Below are positions 1 to 8,778 of a stretch of DNA of 14,948 nt, piece after piece. Positions within the stretch are counted from its first letter, which is position 1, and the number at the start of each line of letters is the position of its first letter. The stretch is from positions 1 through 14,948 of the forward strand of contig JABYQS010000711.1 of NCBI GenBank assembly GCA_022592435.1. The letters are read 5' to 3'. The position numbers and the translations under genes were made by a program. Under the pieces are notes generated by a model. That model ran no database searches, had not been told where the DNA came from, and saw nothing but the letters and a program-made list of their open reading frames with translations. Origin of the DNA: Cerioporus squamosus. Lineage: Eukaryota; Basidiomycota; Agaricomycetes; Polyporales; Polyporaceae.

Positions 1-2
1 AT

Positions 3-584
3 TGGCTGCAGAAGGACGAGCCGACAGAGGCACTCTGCATCCGCCTGGTGCCCCGCTCTCCCAGAGAGCGACGCACCCATCGAGACCCCGGGAGCGCATT
101 CTGGATCAAGAGCCTTGAATTCAGCTCGGCCGAGTTCGTCGACGAAGTGCGGATATCGCTCTGGCCTCTCCTTCGCGTCGCACAAGGAACGCACGCAGGA
201 TCCCGACTACGTCGGTTCGGCCATCGTCATATACGACGTCGGGGACTGACGATGAAGATGTCGCTCACGTACGCACAGTTCCGACCGACTGCTGCCGACC
301 ATGTAGGCCCCGAGGAGCAGAGAGCGATCTTCGACGACATGTTGATGCTCTGCATGGGCTGCGTCAACATGCGCTGTCCTCTTCGTGTTCTGGAGGGCAA
401 CGACCCTATTGTCGCTCTCTCCCGGCCGGTTCTCTCGCGTCAAGGGAAGTGGACGTGGAAGCCGCTCTTCACCGACTGGCACAACTACAGGGGCGGCGAC
501 GCAGGGCTAGACGACGTGCTGGGGCAGCTGAAGCTCCCGAACGTATCTCCTCCCCAGCTCATGACCGCCGTGAGCCGCTTGTAA
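3..584 (+). CDS. 3' part of an unidentified gene, running off the left edge, frame disturbed
   Basis: Frame 3 is open from the window edge to a TAA at 582-584. The parts that look most protein-like do not all lie in that frame. The edge segment (WLQKDEPTEALCIRLV) and the last 100 residues (FRPTAADHVGPEEQ, then KWTWKPLFTDWHNYRGGDAG) are in frame 3. Between about 160 and 246 the better protein is in frame 1 (SGLSFASHKERTQDPDYV, then GSAIVIYDVGD). Either there is a very short intron (238-278, GT..AG but with a poor GTCGGG donor), or two compensating indels lie near 160 and 246. I do not recognise the family and see no catalytic motif. It could be the 3' end of a real gene or a decaying copy. No in-frame ATG marks a start, so the 5' end must lie outside the window. 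Confidence 0.35.
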   Translation, partial: WLQKDEPTEALCIRLVPRSPRERRTHRDPGSAFWIKSLEFSSAEFVDEVRISLWPLLRVAQGTHAGSRLRRFGHRHIRRRGLTMKMSLTYAQFRPTAADHVGPEEQRAIFDDMLMLCMGCVNMRCPLRVLEGNDPIVALSRPVLSRQGKWTWKPLFTDWHNYRGGDAGLDDVLGQLKLPNVSPPQLMTAVSRL

Positions 585-1125
585 ACTCGGTTTGAGGTTC
601 CCTACCAGGTATTGTACGTGGGCAATGCCTCTCATGCGTTGTATGTACATAGCTGCTGATGACTTCGTCCCTCAGTCCGTACCATGGGTAGACCTTAGAC
701 GCAAGCACGTCGGAGCCCGTCCCCTTGTTGCCCTCAGGATCGCCCTGCATAGCCGTCTTGCGGATGTCCGTCTTCTCAGTGGTAGCTGGTTCGTTTCACG
801 AGTCTCGGGTATGAAGACTGTCTCCTCATGTGCGAATGTGCCAAATCATCAATACACGCTACGCTGCCAACGATTGCTCGAGCAGACCGTGGCGACTTCA
901 AAACTTCATACATCAGGGACTCAGAAATGTGTGCATCTGACTCCAGTCCGACATCGCCGCTCCGACGATGCCCCCTCTGCCCGCAGGATGCGTCCGCGAG
1001 ATCATTTAATTGCTGCCTGCCACCGGTTGCGGACATTGCGCTCATGTGGGTCGCACGGATCGTACATCTGAATTGAGAGGCCCGGGCGAATTGCGAGCAG
1101 ATCCACGGCGCCGTCCGCAGGTTAG
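585..1125. other. no gene recognised (541 bp)
   Basis: All six frames are broken or give low-quality translations. A short + frame just before its right end (1026-1073, ADIALMWVARIVHLN) looks coding but hits a TGA at 1074-1076. The same frame then stays open to about 1135 (EARANCEQIHGAVRR). These could be eroded exons of the neighbouring unresolved gene. I see no promoter element or repeat. Confidence 0.4.
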
Positions 1126-1593
1126 GAGGCCTTTAAGCACTCGAGAAGCACCACATTGCAAGCTACTCATCCACTTCCACCTCTCCAGCTGCTCATCACG
1201 AACTTGGAATACCCCGGGTCGGACTATGATGCGGTTATGCGCGGTATTGCGGAGGACCGGAGAGGCAGTGCTGGTGGAAAATGACCGATGGCACGCAGGA
1301 GAGCGTCGTCGAGGGAGCGACTGGCTGGCAGTGGCAATGGGGATACATTTTCTTGGTGGCAGGTACGTTCCTCAGCAGGGTCGTGACCGTGCCGAGGCTG
1401 ATATGCATGTTTGCAAGATCTTGGAGAAGTCTTCCACTTCGAAGGCAAGGAAATGAGACGGTCTTAACCTTTCTACAGTGTAGCCATATCATCAGCGTCC
1501 ATCACGATCAGCAAATTGAGGCAATGGCATAACGACAGACCTCCTCCGTTCAAGATGTCAAGGGACCTGGGTGGCCGTCAGCGGCGGCTGTAA
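1126..1593 (+). pseudogene. exon-like fragments of an unidentified protein, frame broken
   Basis: Three + strand pieces read as protein. Piece 1 (1126-1283, after a possible acceptor GGTTAG) contains LLITNLEYPGSDYDAVMRGI and ends in GGK followed by TGA. Piece 2 continues one frame over from the ATG overlapping that stop (1281-1362) and contains ATGWQWQWGYIFLVA. A possible 121-nt GTACGT..TAG intron (1363-1483) joins it to piece 3 (1484-1590, AISSASITISKLRQWHNDRP, then PPFK), which meets a TAA at 1591-1593 unless another intron starts near 1571. The join of pieces 1 and 2 needs a one-base shift at the AAAA run 1279-1282. The hydrophobic stretch around GYIFLVAAI suggests a membrane segment. The family is not recognised, and a gene with sequence errors is as likely as a pseudogene. 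Confidence 0.3.
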
Positions 1594-2009
1594 CATCTCT
1601 CTGCTCCATATGCAGTATACGAAGGAGCAGAGGTATCTAACTTTCTTCCTAGGTGGCCATATTAGCCTCGTATGCTCTCGTCTATGGCCCCAACCAATGC
1701 GCACATGATCTCCTCAGCAGTAGATAGCGCGATCTGATGGCTGTAAAAGGTGACGCGTGTCGAAGTGGAAGTCCACGCAGGTCTACGCGGACTATGGCGG
1801 GGCCCTCCTGCGAACCAGGGACAGTGGTAGTAGGTCTTGGAAGACCAACGCGGTGAGGAAGTCCCTGCCGGGTCGCAACGCTTCCTTACCCGGTGTGCTC
1901 TACCAGCTGTCGTATTGGGGACGGTGGCATTGGGCGAACAGTCGGGACACTTCTGACGAGCAGGGTGGTGTTGTACAAGGAAATGTAATACGTGGCCGCA
2001 TGCGTACGA

Positions 2010-2740
2010 TCATACAAGCAGTATCTCTGGGGGCTACAACATCCGTGAGCCATAGACGACCTGACTCATCAGAGCAAAGGGATACGTACCTGCCCTCTCG
2101 TCTCAAATGCGAGCCAATCACCCGTGCCCATAGGCAACAGTCCCATCGAGCGGCACTTCCACAGTCCAAGCGCGAGCGTCAGGAGGTTGCAGATCAAGTA
2201 TGCAATCTTCTGCAGGGGCAGGGTGCTCAAAGACTTCGGTGATGATGATGCAGGGGCGAACGGCGCGAACGCTGCACAGGCTCCTTGAACAGCGTGTCAG
2301 GATGGGAGCTGCAGGTTGACGTACCAGTATTCATAGATGCGAGGTTCTTGAACGGGCTCGAGAGCAGCATGAAGACAATGCCCATGCTGAATATCTGCAC
2401 GCCGCCTCCGGACATGTAGAGCATGAACGCCTGCATGGGCAGGGACTTTGCTGGGGAGAACGCGAGGTCCCATGCGCGCTTTGCCTTCAGCTCTTCATAG
2501 GACGCAGTCGCTGTTGCAGTCGCGACGGATTTGCCCGAGACCTTCGACTGAGCCAAAATGCGCAGCGGGTAAGAATGTGCGTGTCGTAGAGGTAGAGTAG
2601 TGTCGTGTACGTACAGAGCTGACTGCAGACGCGAACCCCGGCGGCGGGGGAAGGTGTCGCCACCTGTCCGTCTCTGGTCAACGGACCCTCATCCCTCAGA
2701 AGCTTGTCACATACTTGAAGACTTCCGTCGATGTTGACAT
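2010..2740 (-). CDS. EMC4: ER membrane protein complex subunit 4
   Basis: EMC4 is a subunit of the conserved EMC, which inserts and stabilises transmembrane helices in the ER membrane. Exons on the - strand are 2740-2715, 2663-2615, 2547-2325, 2271-2090 and 2033-2010. All introns are GT..AG (51, 67, 53 and 56 nt), and the product is 167 aa. Residues 1-19 read [19 protein letters not shown], with the proline-rich N-terminal motif seen in EMC4 proteins. The family signature [14 protein letters not shown] lies at 50-63, next to a first membrane segment (about 64-88, [19 protein letters not shown]). A second lies at about 121-139 ([18 protein letters not shown]), and the tail ends PPEILLV. Phases agree at every junction. 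The acceptor for exon 2 was chosen because GACAG|G restores the frame and creates KWRHL; the nearer AG sites do not. The length fits the family (roughly 170-190 aa). The gene is on the opposite strand to its flanks, and its 3' end faces the unresolved fragments. Confidence 0.96.
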
Positions 2741-3914
2741 GACCACCGCAGCAAATTGTTGTGAGCGAAGGTGAGTAACCCAGCTGGTGGAAGTGGGAAT
2801 GCGACTGCGAGAGCGGACTCGGTGACGCGCGCGGTCTGGCTTACGAGCGCTAATTTCTGGCCACGAGAAGTGGACAGGTCTTGGAGGGAGTAATTGCAAG
2901 GTCTGTAGGGGTGGGAGAGTGGGGTCTCGCGTGGTTTGGTGTTTCAGACGGTCATGCAGGGTATATGTTTCCCACATGGACTTCTCTTTGGAAGCAACGC
3001 TCCCGTAAATGGTTATCGAAGACCACCAGCCGAGCGCAATGCGGCAGTCAGAAGCCAAACACGCCCGAGCATGACGCCTCCGGCGCAGCTCCGGCGTGCA
3101 TCTGAGAAGACTCAGATATTGGCAGAGTCATTGTCAAGTACTGTATGTATCGTGGGCGAGGGCGGGCGAGAGCCCGCCCGAGCATGCCGCGTCAGCACTA
3201 CTATACTTTCAGTATCCCCGAGTCGCCATCCAGCACGAGACAACTCGGACGTCCTCTAGTACTACAGTGCGCGGAGACCGCAGTGGCCAGGTCTGCCCGG
3301 AGGGGCGATGCCTTATACAGTAATAGCCGTGGGAAAGCACACGTACTTATACTGCTGTTAGGCAACTTGAACCTTGCAATCCCAGACAGGTTGCGGAAGG
3401 TTGCGGACGGCATGGAAAGTGCGTGTGGAGAGATTAGCGTTGCGGATAGGAAGACCGTTACCACCTTCGCGGAGGTGAGCTTGGCCGACGGAGGTCGGAC
3501 ATAAGGCGAAATGTGCAGGGTGGCTGGATGCCCGTTTCAAACATCAGAGAAGGAGTTATATCGAACGATAACAGTGCCAAGTGAACGACTACAAGCAGCT
3601 ACAAGCCCAGTAAGAAGCGATTGTGATGCTGCATTAAGAGCCCCGGGAGTGTGGCGCATGATGAGTTCAGGGCAGGTGTTCTAGAAATGCTGTGAACCGG
3701 TCGTCAAGTCCAACTCCTCGAGGCACAAGCAGCCAGTCGAGACAGTCCGCACCTCGCTCATCCGCCGCCTCCCCCGCCGACGCCGTCGTTCACCTCCAGC
3801 TCATCAACACTGCGCTCGTCGCTGGTTCCGCCAGGCCCCAGGCTCGCTTCCAGCATCTGCCGACCCCTGTCCTCGCCAGTCCTCTACAGGTCCCGCTCGC
3901 TCGTCTTCTCGTGC
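2741..3914. other. intergenic region between divergent EMC4 and CDC42 (about 1.17 kb)
   Basis: No exon chain or family motif was found on either strand. The open frames here start at arbitrary codons and give low-complexity, arginine- or serine-rich translations. The region should hold the promoters of EMC4 (leftward) and CDC42 (rightward). A strong GC-rich hairpin sits at 3160-3179 and is listed separately. Confidence 0.6.
3160..3179. repeat. 8-bp perfect stem with GAGA loop
   Basis: The two 8-base arms GGGCGGGC and GCCCGCCC flank the four-base loop GAGA, which is of the GNRA type if transcribed to the right. It lies in the EMC4-CDC42 intergenic region. No adjacent T-run supports a terminator role, so it may be a chance feature of GC-rich DNA. 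Confidence 0.5.
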
Positions 3915-3923
3915 GATATAAAG
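3915..3923 (+). promoter_or_regulatory. TATA-like box upstream of CDC42
   Basis: GATATAAAG (core TATAAA at 3917-3922) stands 66 bp before the putative 5'-UTR donor at 3989. A pyrimidine-rich stretch follows (about 3926-3980), as is common around fungal transcription starts. Position and match support a core promoter, but the start site itself cannot be seen. Confidence 0.5.
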
Positions 3924-3988
3924 CCAACTCTCCTCCGACCCTGACTTTTCTCGCACCCGCAACCCCGGCTTTCCCTTGTACCAGCAAG

Positions 3989-4141
3989 GTGAGTACTGGA
4001 TTTCTGCACGGTGGTGAGCACACTGTGGCCCGTCGCGACCACGTCAATACGTGACACGCGAGCGCTGCATGTTCGCGCCGTCTGCCGATGCGTCCAGGTC
4101 CGTGCGCGGTGACTTACGCGCTGTCCGTCTTGCCTGCTTAG
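3989..4141 (+). other. probable 5'-UTR intron of CDC42 (153 nt)
   Basis: A strong donor (CAAG|GTGAGT at 3989) pairs with an acceptor (TGCTTAG|ACTCC, ending at 4141), 40 bp before the CDC42 ATG. A possible branch-like GACTTAC lies upstream of the acceptor. Neither flanking side codes, so it would be spliced within the leader. Transcript data would settle it. Confidence 0.5.
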
Positions 4142-4181
4142 ACTCCTGCCACAACGACCATCTTAGACCTTCAGGAGAGCC

Positions 4182-5327
4182 ATGCAGACGATCAAATGTG
4201 TTGTTGTAGGAGATGGTGCGGTCGGCAAGGTGCGTCTCCTGTCTCTTCACTGCACGGGGGGTTTGGTGGTCAGTGACGACTATCATGGAGAGTGTGGCGC
4301 TATGTGGCGAAGAGCCAATAGCGCATGGGATATGGCGGACGAGCAGCTGCAGAATAGGTACTCGCGGTACCCGCCAGCAGGGGACGCGCTCCGGGATCAT
4401 ATTTGGTCAAGTTGGCTCAGGTAGCGTTACTCACCTGTGTTGTCTTGACCACCTGTCTCTCCTGTCCGGGCCACTCTCGATGGGTCCAACTTTGCCCAGT
4501 AGTCGGAACGTGACCTACCCCCGGCACAGTGTTTTATCAAGCTGGACGGTCACTGACGTATGTCTCGCGCATGGCTAGACGTGTCTGTTAATCTCGTACA
4601 CGACCAACAAGTTCCCAAGTGAATATGTCCCGACTGTGCGTGATCTTGCAACTTTTCACATATAATGATCCCAACGCGCCTCTGTCGACGCTAACAGGTG
4701 TTCGATAACTATGCTGTCACTGTCATGATCGGCGACGACCCGTACACGTTGGGTCTGTTCGATACCGCTGGTGCGTCTTTCTCCGCGCCTCTCATGCCCT
4801 ACTCGCTCTGATGTGGCGCGTGTCACAGGTCAGGAGGATTACGACCGTCTTCGGCCACTATCATACCCGCAGACGGACGTGTTCCTGGTGTGCTTCAGTG
4901 TGACGTCTCCCGCGTCATTCGAGAACGTGAAGGAGAAGTGGTTCCCGGAGGTCCACCACCACTGTCCGGGTGTGCCTTGCCTCATCGTCGGGACGCAGAT
5001 CGATCTCCGGGACGACCCTCAGGTGCTGGAGAAGCTGGCGAGGCAGAAGCAGCGGCCTGTTACTCCCGAGCAAGGCGAACGGCTTGCGCGGGAGCTCGGC
5101 GCGGTGAAGTACGTGGAGTGCTCGGCCCTGACACAGAAGGGATTGAAGAACGTTTTCGACGAGGTAAGCATCTCTTTGGGTCGTGCGACGTTTGCTTGCG
5201 GCGCGTCGGCTCGTGTTCCGACCATTGTACGTGTTATGCTAACTTGCCTTACCCGCCCCAACAGGCGATCGTTGCGGCATTGGAGCCACCTGTCGTCAAG
5301 AAGAAAAATAAGTGCATCATCCTCTGA
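4182..5327 (+). CDS. CDC42: Rho-family GTPase Cdc42
   Basis: Cdc42 is a membrane-anchored molecular switch that sets cell polarity and organises actin and septins. Exons are 4182-4229, 4579-4635, 4698-4770, 4829-5163 and 5265-5327. Introns are 349, 62, 58 and 101 nt, all GT..AG. The product is 191 aa, the standard length. It starts [17 protein letters not shown] (P-loop 10-17). T35 and the switch I sequence YVPTVFDNYAV follow, then [17 protein letters not shown] with Q61 in switch II. TQID stands in for NKxD, the Rho insert is present, and [17 protein letters not shown] includes the G5 motif. FENVKEKW and TQKGLKNVF favour Cdc42 over Rac. The tail has a polybasic stretch KKKNK and the CAAX box CIIL (188-191), whose final leucine predicts geranylgeranylation. 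No key residue is missing. Introns fall after K16, after T35, within codon 60 and before the last 20 residues. Confidence 0.97.
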
Positions 5328-7511
5328 TGAACGGACACGACTTCGACGGCCGTTCTGTCTTGTCTGTGTCTGCTTTTTAGTCTGGCTGCTGCGGCTACGG
5401 ATATCCAGACGTCCGTAATTCACGACCATCCACGTTCAGTCCTTCCTGCACGAGATATATCGCTTCCTCTTCATCTCCATCTATCGTGAACTCACCCTAA
5501 ATACACACACATCACGCATCCCCCATTTCCCTTCATCCCTGCCAGTTCCTACTTCTTAGTACTAGTGCGCCTCTCTGCCACCACCTCCTTATCTTGCGCG
5601 TGGTGTCTGCGGGCCCTTACGCCTTCGTTCGCTACGTCATCGTGCGCGCGGGGCTTGTTTTCCCTTTTTTTTTCCTTCTTCTTTCTTCTCCTGTTCTGTT
5701 TCTATTGCAATGTCGTGTAGTTCATATCCGTTCGGAATTGGGTACATGGGGGGATCTAATACCCGTGAGCTAGAAATGCAGCTGAGGTCTCCAGTGGCTG
5801 CGAGTTTGAGCATGCTTCTAACTCGCCGTTCCGGCCCATCGCCATCGAATGGGCCCTGCCAGGATGGCGGAATCGTCGCACCATGCTTTGCGCAATGCGA
5901 CCACAGTCCTGCCCGGTCTGTGATCCGTGATTTCCTCAAGTCGGAGGGCATGTATCTACCGATCGCGAGGCTACTGCGCCCCTCGAACTCAACTTGAACT
6001 CGTAATATACTGATCAAGGACCGTCTCGTTGACACTCAGCGAGAGTCGGCGCAGTGTCTCTTCAGGCTCCGATTGAAGTGTGCGCTGGTGGTTATGAGAG
6101 TCGCGTTCGTACTCGCACTAGATCGATCTCATAGCCAGCCTCTGACCAGTAAGTATCCTCTCGTTGTGCAAACGCTAGACTCCGCTCCTGATACCCTCCC
6201 CGCCGTCTATGTCACTCTTCCGACAGTCGGCCGGCCCGATCCTGCAAAATCATGTCTCATGCGACGCTTTCTTGCGTTTGTACAGGTCTCGACATCATAT
6301 AGGCGGCCGCTCGGAGACGAGTTGGCGGATTCCGAGGAGCCCCCGGCCTCGGACGCCAGGCGTCGAATAGGGAAACCAGTGACTTTCGTGCTGCCGACCT
6401 CGCGCTACGGAAGAGCACAGGAAGGTGCGCGAAATCTCGTATTGTAATTCCTAGACCATGACGTGGAGGGGTCGTCTGACCAGCGTCCAAACAGTCTGGA
6501 CTCTGCCACGCACAGCTCGCGAGAAACGATTTCCGGACTGCTGGTATTATCTGCTGGTGCCAGGCGCACATATGCATGCATGCTCGGTCAATTCCATATG
6601 CCGGGCATATACTCGTGACTACTACAGATCGGGGGCTCTCGCGACACCTCCTGTGGAAGACGTGAAGGCAATCGGGCCTTGTGCCATGTAACCGCCAAGT
6701 CTTACCGGATAGCGCGCGCTCGCGCGAGCAGCCTGAGGTATCAAGCTGGAGGACTTGTCTGGTCTCCGCGGAGGTTCGTAGCCTTCTGCAACGGTGCCAC
6801 AACGGCATCATGTATTGGACCTACGCCCTCGCTCACCGCCTTTCCTGCTGGACTTTCTCCCTCTGGTGTACCTGCGGGCACTTCTAGAAGCTGTTTGCTG
6901 AGTCTCAGTGGCCGGTGGGCCTCCTTTCCGTCAATGAGCCCCACACGGTTCCAACGAAAATATTTTCGAGGCCAGTGTGCGTCGCTGCGGATGACCACAT
7001 GCCAATTACTTTATTGGTGGGTACTCGTAAGGCCTCAAAAATGTCGTATTTGGAAATGTGGCGGGCTAAATTCAATGTCCCAGGTCCGAGGGTGCAGGAG
7101 AAGAAACTACAACCGATCGAGGTTATGAACCATCGCGCCGGCCCGGGATTATACGAGAACGCCGAACCACGGAGCCGCTCTTGTGTGCCCACTGCCGCTG
7201 CTTGAATTCCGACACCTGGACTTCGCCACGATCTGTGGAGTCTCTTGAACCCTTTTGAACGTTTGAACCATTGTCGGCGTCATCTGTTCCGGAATCGCCG
7301 ACGGCTTGCGGAGCTCCGATCTGAAATGTTCTTTTTTTCAGGGTGCTGTTGCTACCAACTCTGACGTCGTGGACGTTCCAGCCCCCATGTCAGACAACAC
7401 CCTACAACGCTCACGGGGACGTTCTTCGATTTCGCTGGAAGTTTGAAGTCCACCTGCACGCAAAATGATGTTGGGACGGCGGCCACGGCGACTCGAGAGC
7501 GCGTCGTCCGC
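5328..7511. other. gene-poor gap (about 2.2 kb)
   Basis: The first 300-400 bp should contain the CDC42 3' UTR. Beyond that I found no spliced gene on either strand. The longest + frame (open to 6447, first ATG 6094) encodes about 117 aa of unrecognised sequence with no good context and is listed as rejected. A perfect 12-bp palindrome, GCTCGCGCGAGC, lies at 6718-6729 within a longer run of alternating GC. I see no transposase or reverse-transcriptase motif and no terminal repeats. Confidence 0.5.
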
Positions 7512-7520
7512 TATATAAAA
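7512..7520 (+). promoter_or_regulatory. TATA box of the secreted double-psi barrel gene
   Basis: TATATAAAA lies 134 bp before the ATG at 7654, followed by a C/T-rich leader (CACCTCCCATTTCCCC and onward). Strong TATA boxes in fungi often mark highly or conditionally expressed genes, which suits a small secreted protein. Confidence 0.75.
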
Positions 7521-7653
7521 GGGTCGCTGCCTTCACCTCCCATTTCCCCACCAGTCTCATCGACTTCCGTCGCTTCACGCACTTGGTCCCCCTTCTGTCT
7601 CACTCGTACACCACCGGTCGTTCATCTTCGCCCTACACATCCTTTCCTGCACC

Positions 7654-8169
7654 ATGTCTCGCTTTGCCGTCGTCGCCTTCCTTTTCGCTCTCATCGTCGC
7701 GGTCATCGCTGCCCCTTCGAGCCCTTCGGGTATCGTTGAGAAGCGCTCCAAGCGCTCCCGCACTGGCCGTGTACGTCCCGCTTCTTTCTTCGCCATCCCT
7801 GTGGTGCACGCTGACATCCTTCCGTCGTCTAGGGCACTTGGTTTAACGTCGGCCTCGGTGCCTGCGGCAAGACCAACAAGGACAGCGACAAGATCATCGC
7901 CATCTCGAGCGACATCTACGGCAGTGGCAAGTACTGCGACGACAAGGTCACCATCAAGAACACCGCTAACGGCAAGACCGCGACGGCTACCGTCCGTGAC
8001 GAGTGCCCCAGCTGCGGCGCCAACGACATCGGTGAGTAACCTTCTGCGAATACTTGTTTCTCCGAGTGCGCTTCTGACGACTGCTTGCCCAGACATGAGC
8101 CCTTCGCTCTTCGAGGAGCTCGGCGACCTCGATGAGGGTGTCCTCAAGGTCTCTTGGAACTTCAACTAG
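7654..8169 (+). CDS. secreted RlpA/expansin-like double-psi beta-barrel protein
   Basis: This is a small extracellular protein of the RlpA-like double-psi beta-barrel family, which includes fungal PriA-type and expansin/barwin-related proteins. The exact substrate is not known; related proteins bind wall polysaccharides or inhibit proteases. Exons are 7654-7770, 7833-8031 and 8093-8169 (introns 62 and 61 nt), giving 130 aa. Residues 1-20 form a hydrophobic signal peptide (SRFAVVAFLFALIVAVIAA). Residues 21-39 are a short basic segment (EKRSKRSRTGR) that could be cut by a Kex2-type protease. The barrel fills 40-130, beginning GTWFNVGLGACG, with the conserved VRDECPSC at 93-100 and an ending DMSPSLFEEL...VSWNFN. 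Four cysteines (50, 74, 97, 100) suggest two disulfides. D95 matches the conserved barrel aspartate. Intron 1 lies exactly between the leader and the domain. The protein is nearly all single domain, without a carbohydrate-binding module. Confidence 0.92.
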   Translation: MSRFAVVAFLFALIVAVIAAPSSPSGIVEKRSKRSRTGRVRPASFFAIPVVHADILPSSRALGLTSASVPAARPTRTATRSSPSRATSTAVASTATTRSPSRTPLTARPRRLPSVTSAPAAAPTTSVSNLLRILVSPSALLTTACPDMSPSLFEELGDLDEGVLKVSWNFN

Positions 8170-8778
8170 ACGTCCTGACGTCTCCCTCTGTTCCCGGCCG
8201 TCGTCGCTTGCGACCCCGGTCCTCCGACCCCACCATGCACTCTTTTGCGTTCACGCACCCCCTGCATCACCTCCCACACCTGGGCTCCTCCGCATGCGCC
8301 CTCGTCCCATGTAGCGGACCGGGCCATGCGCTCACTATTTATCCTCATCATAGACCTGAGGCCGGGCTCGCCGCTCAGACGGACTCAGCCCCCCTCCTAC
8401 TCCGCACCCCGCGCGTTGTTCGTATAGATGTATCAGTACAAAAGGGACCATCTCTGTAGCATTAGCACACTGTTGTACTCTGCTTTTGCTACCCGACCAT
8501 GGTCCGTCCATCGGTTCTGCGCCCGCCTGGCGTGGGTAGCAAAATGAATGAAAGTTGTCCTTGTTGCGTTTCATCTCTGTCGGAACCCTGAGTGTCATCG
8601 TATTGTGAGAGATGTGTTGTGCTAGAGGCGAACAACCTGAAGGTTCCTTTCGGCCTCCGCCACGTCCCAGAGGCGCTCGCGTCTCTCAAGTGGACGTCGA
8701 CGTCCATCGGGGGTTATCTTTCTGGCGCTCTTACTTCTTGACGTCTACCTCCGTCATATACCCCTACAGCATACAACG
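8170..8778. other. intergenic region (about 0.6 kb)
   Basis: This stretch should contain the 3' UTR of the double-psi barrel gene and the promoter and leader of the phosphatase gene. No exon or RNA gene is seen. A weak CATATA sequence lies near 8755, but it is only about 20 bp from the ATG and may not be functional. Confidence 0.55.

Noticed and set aside
1757..2242. 161-codon + strand open frame
   Set aside because: It opens at GTG and its right half is antisense to EMC4 exons 4 and 5. No family was recognised.
6073..6447. 124-codon + strand open frame in the CDC42-downstream gap
   Set aside because: It opens at TTG; the first ATG is 6094. There is no family motif and no good context. A GTAAGT..CGACAG intron could be placed at about 6149-6226, but this does not improve the protein.
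6915..7205. 96-codon + strand open frame near 7 kb
   Set aside because: It starts at GTG, has no ATG-led context, no motif and no exon partners.
7575..8165. 196-codon - strand open frame antisense to the double-psi barrel gene
   Set aside because: It covers exons and introns of a gene with an unambiguous protein on the + strand.
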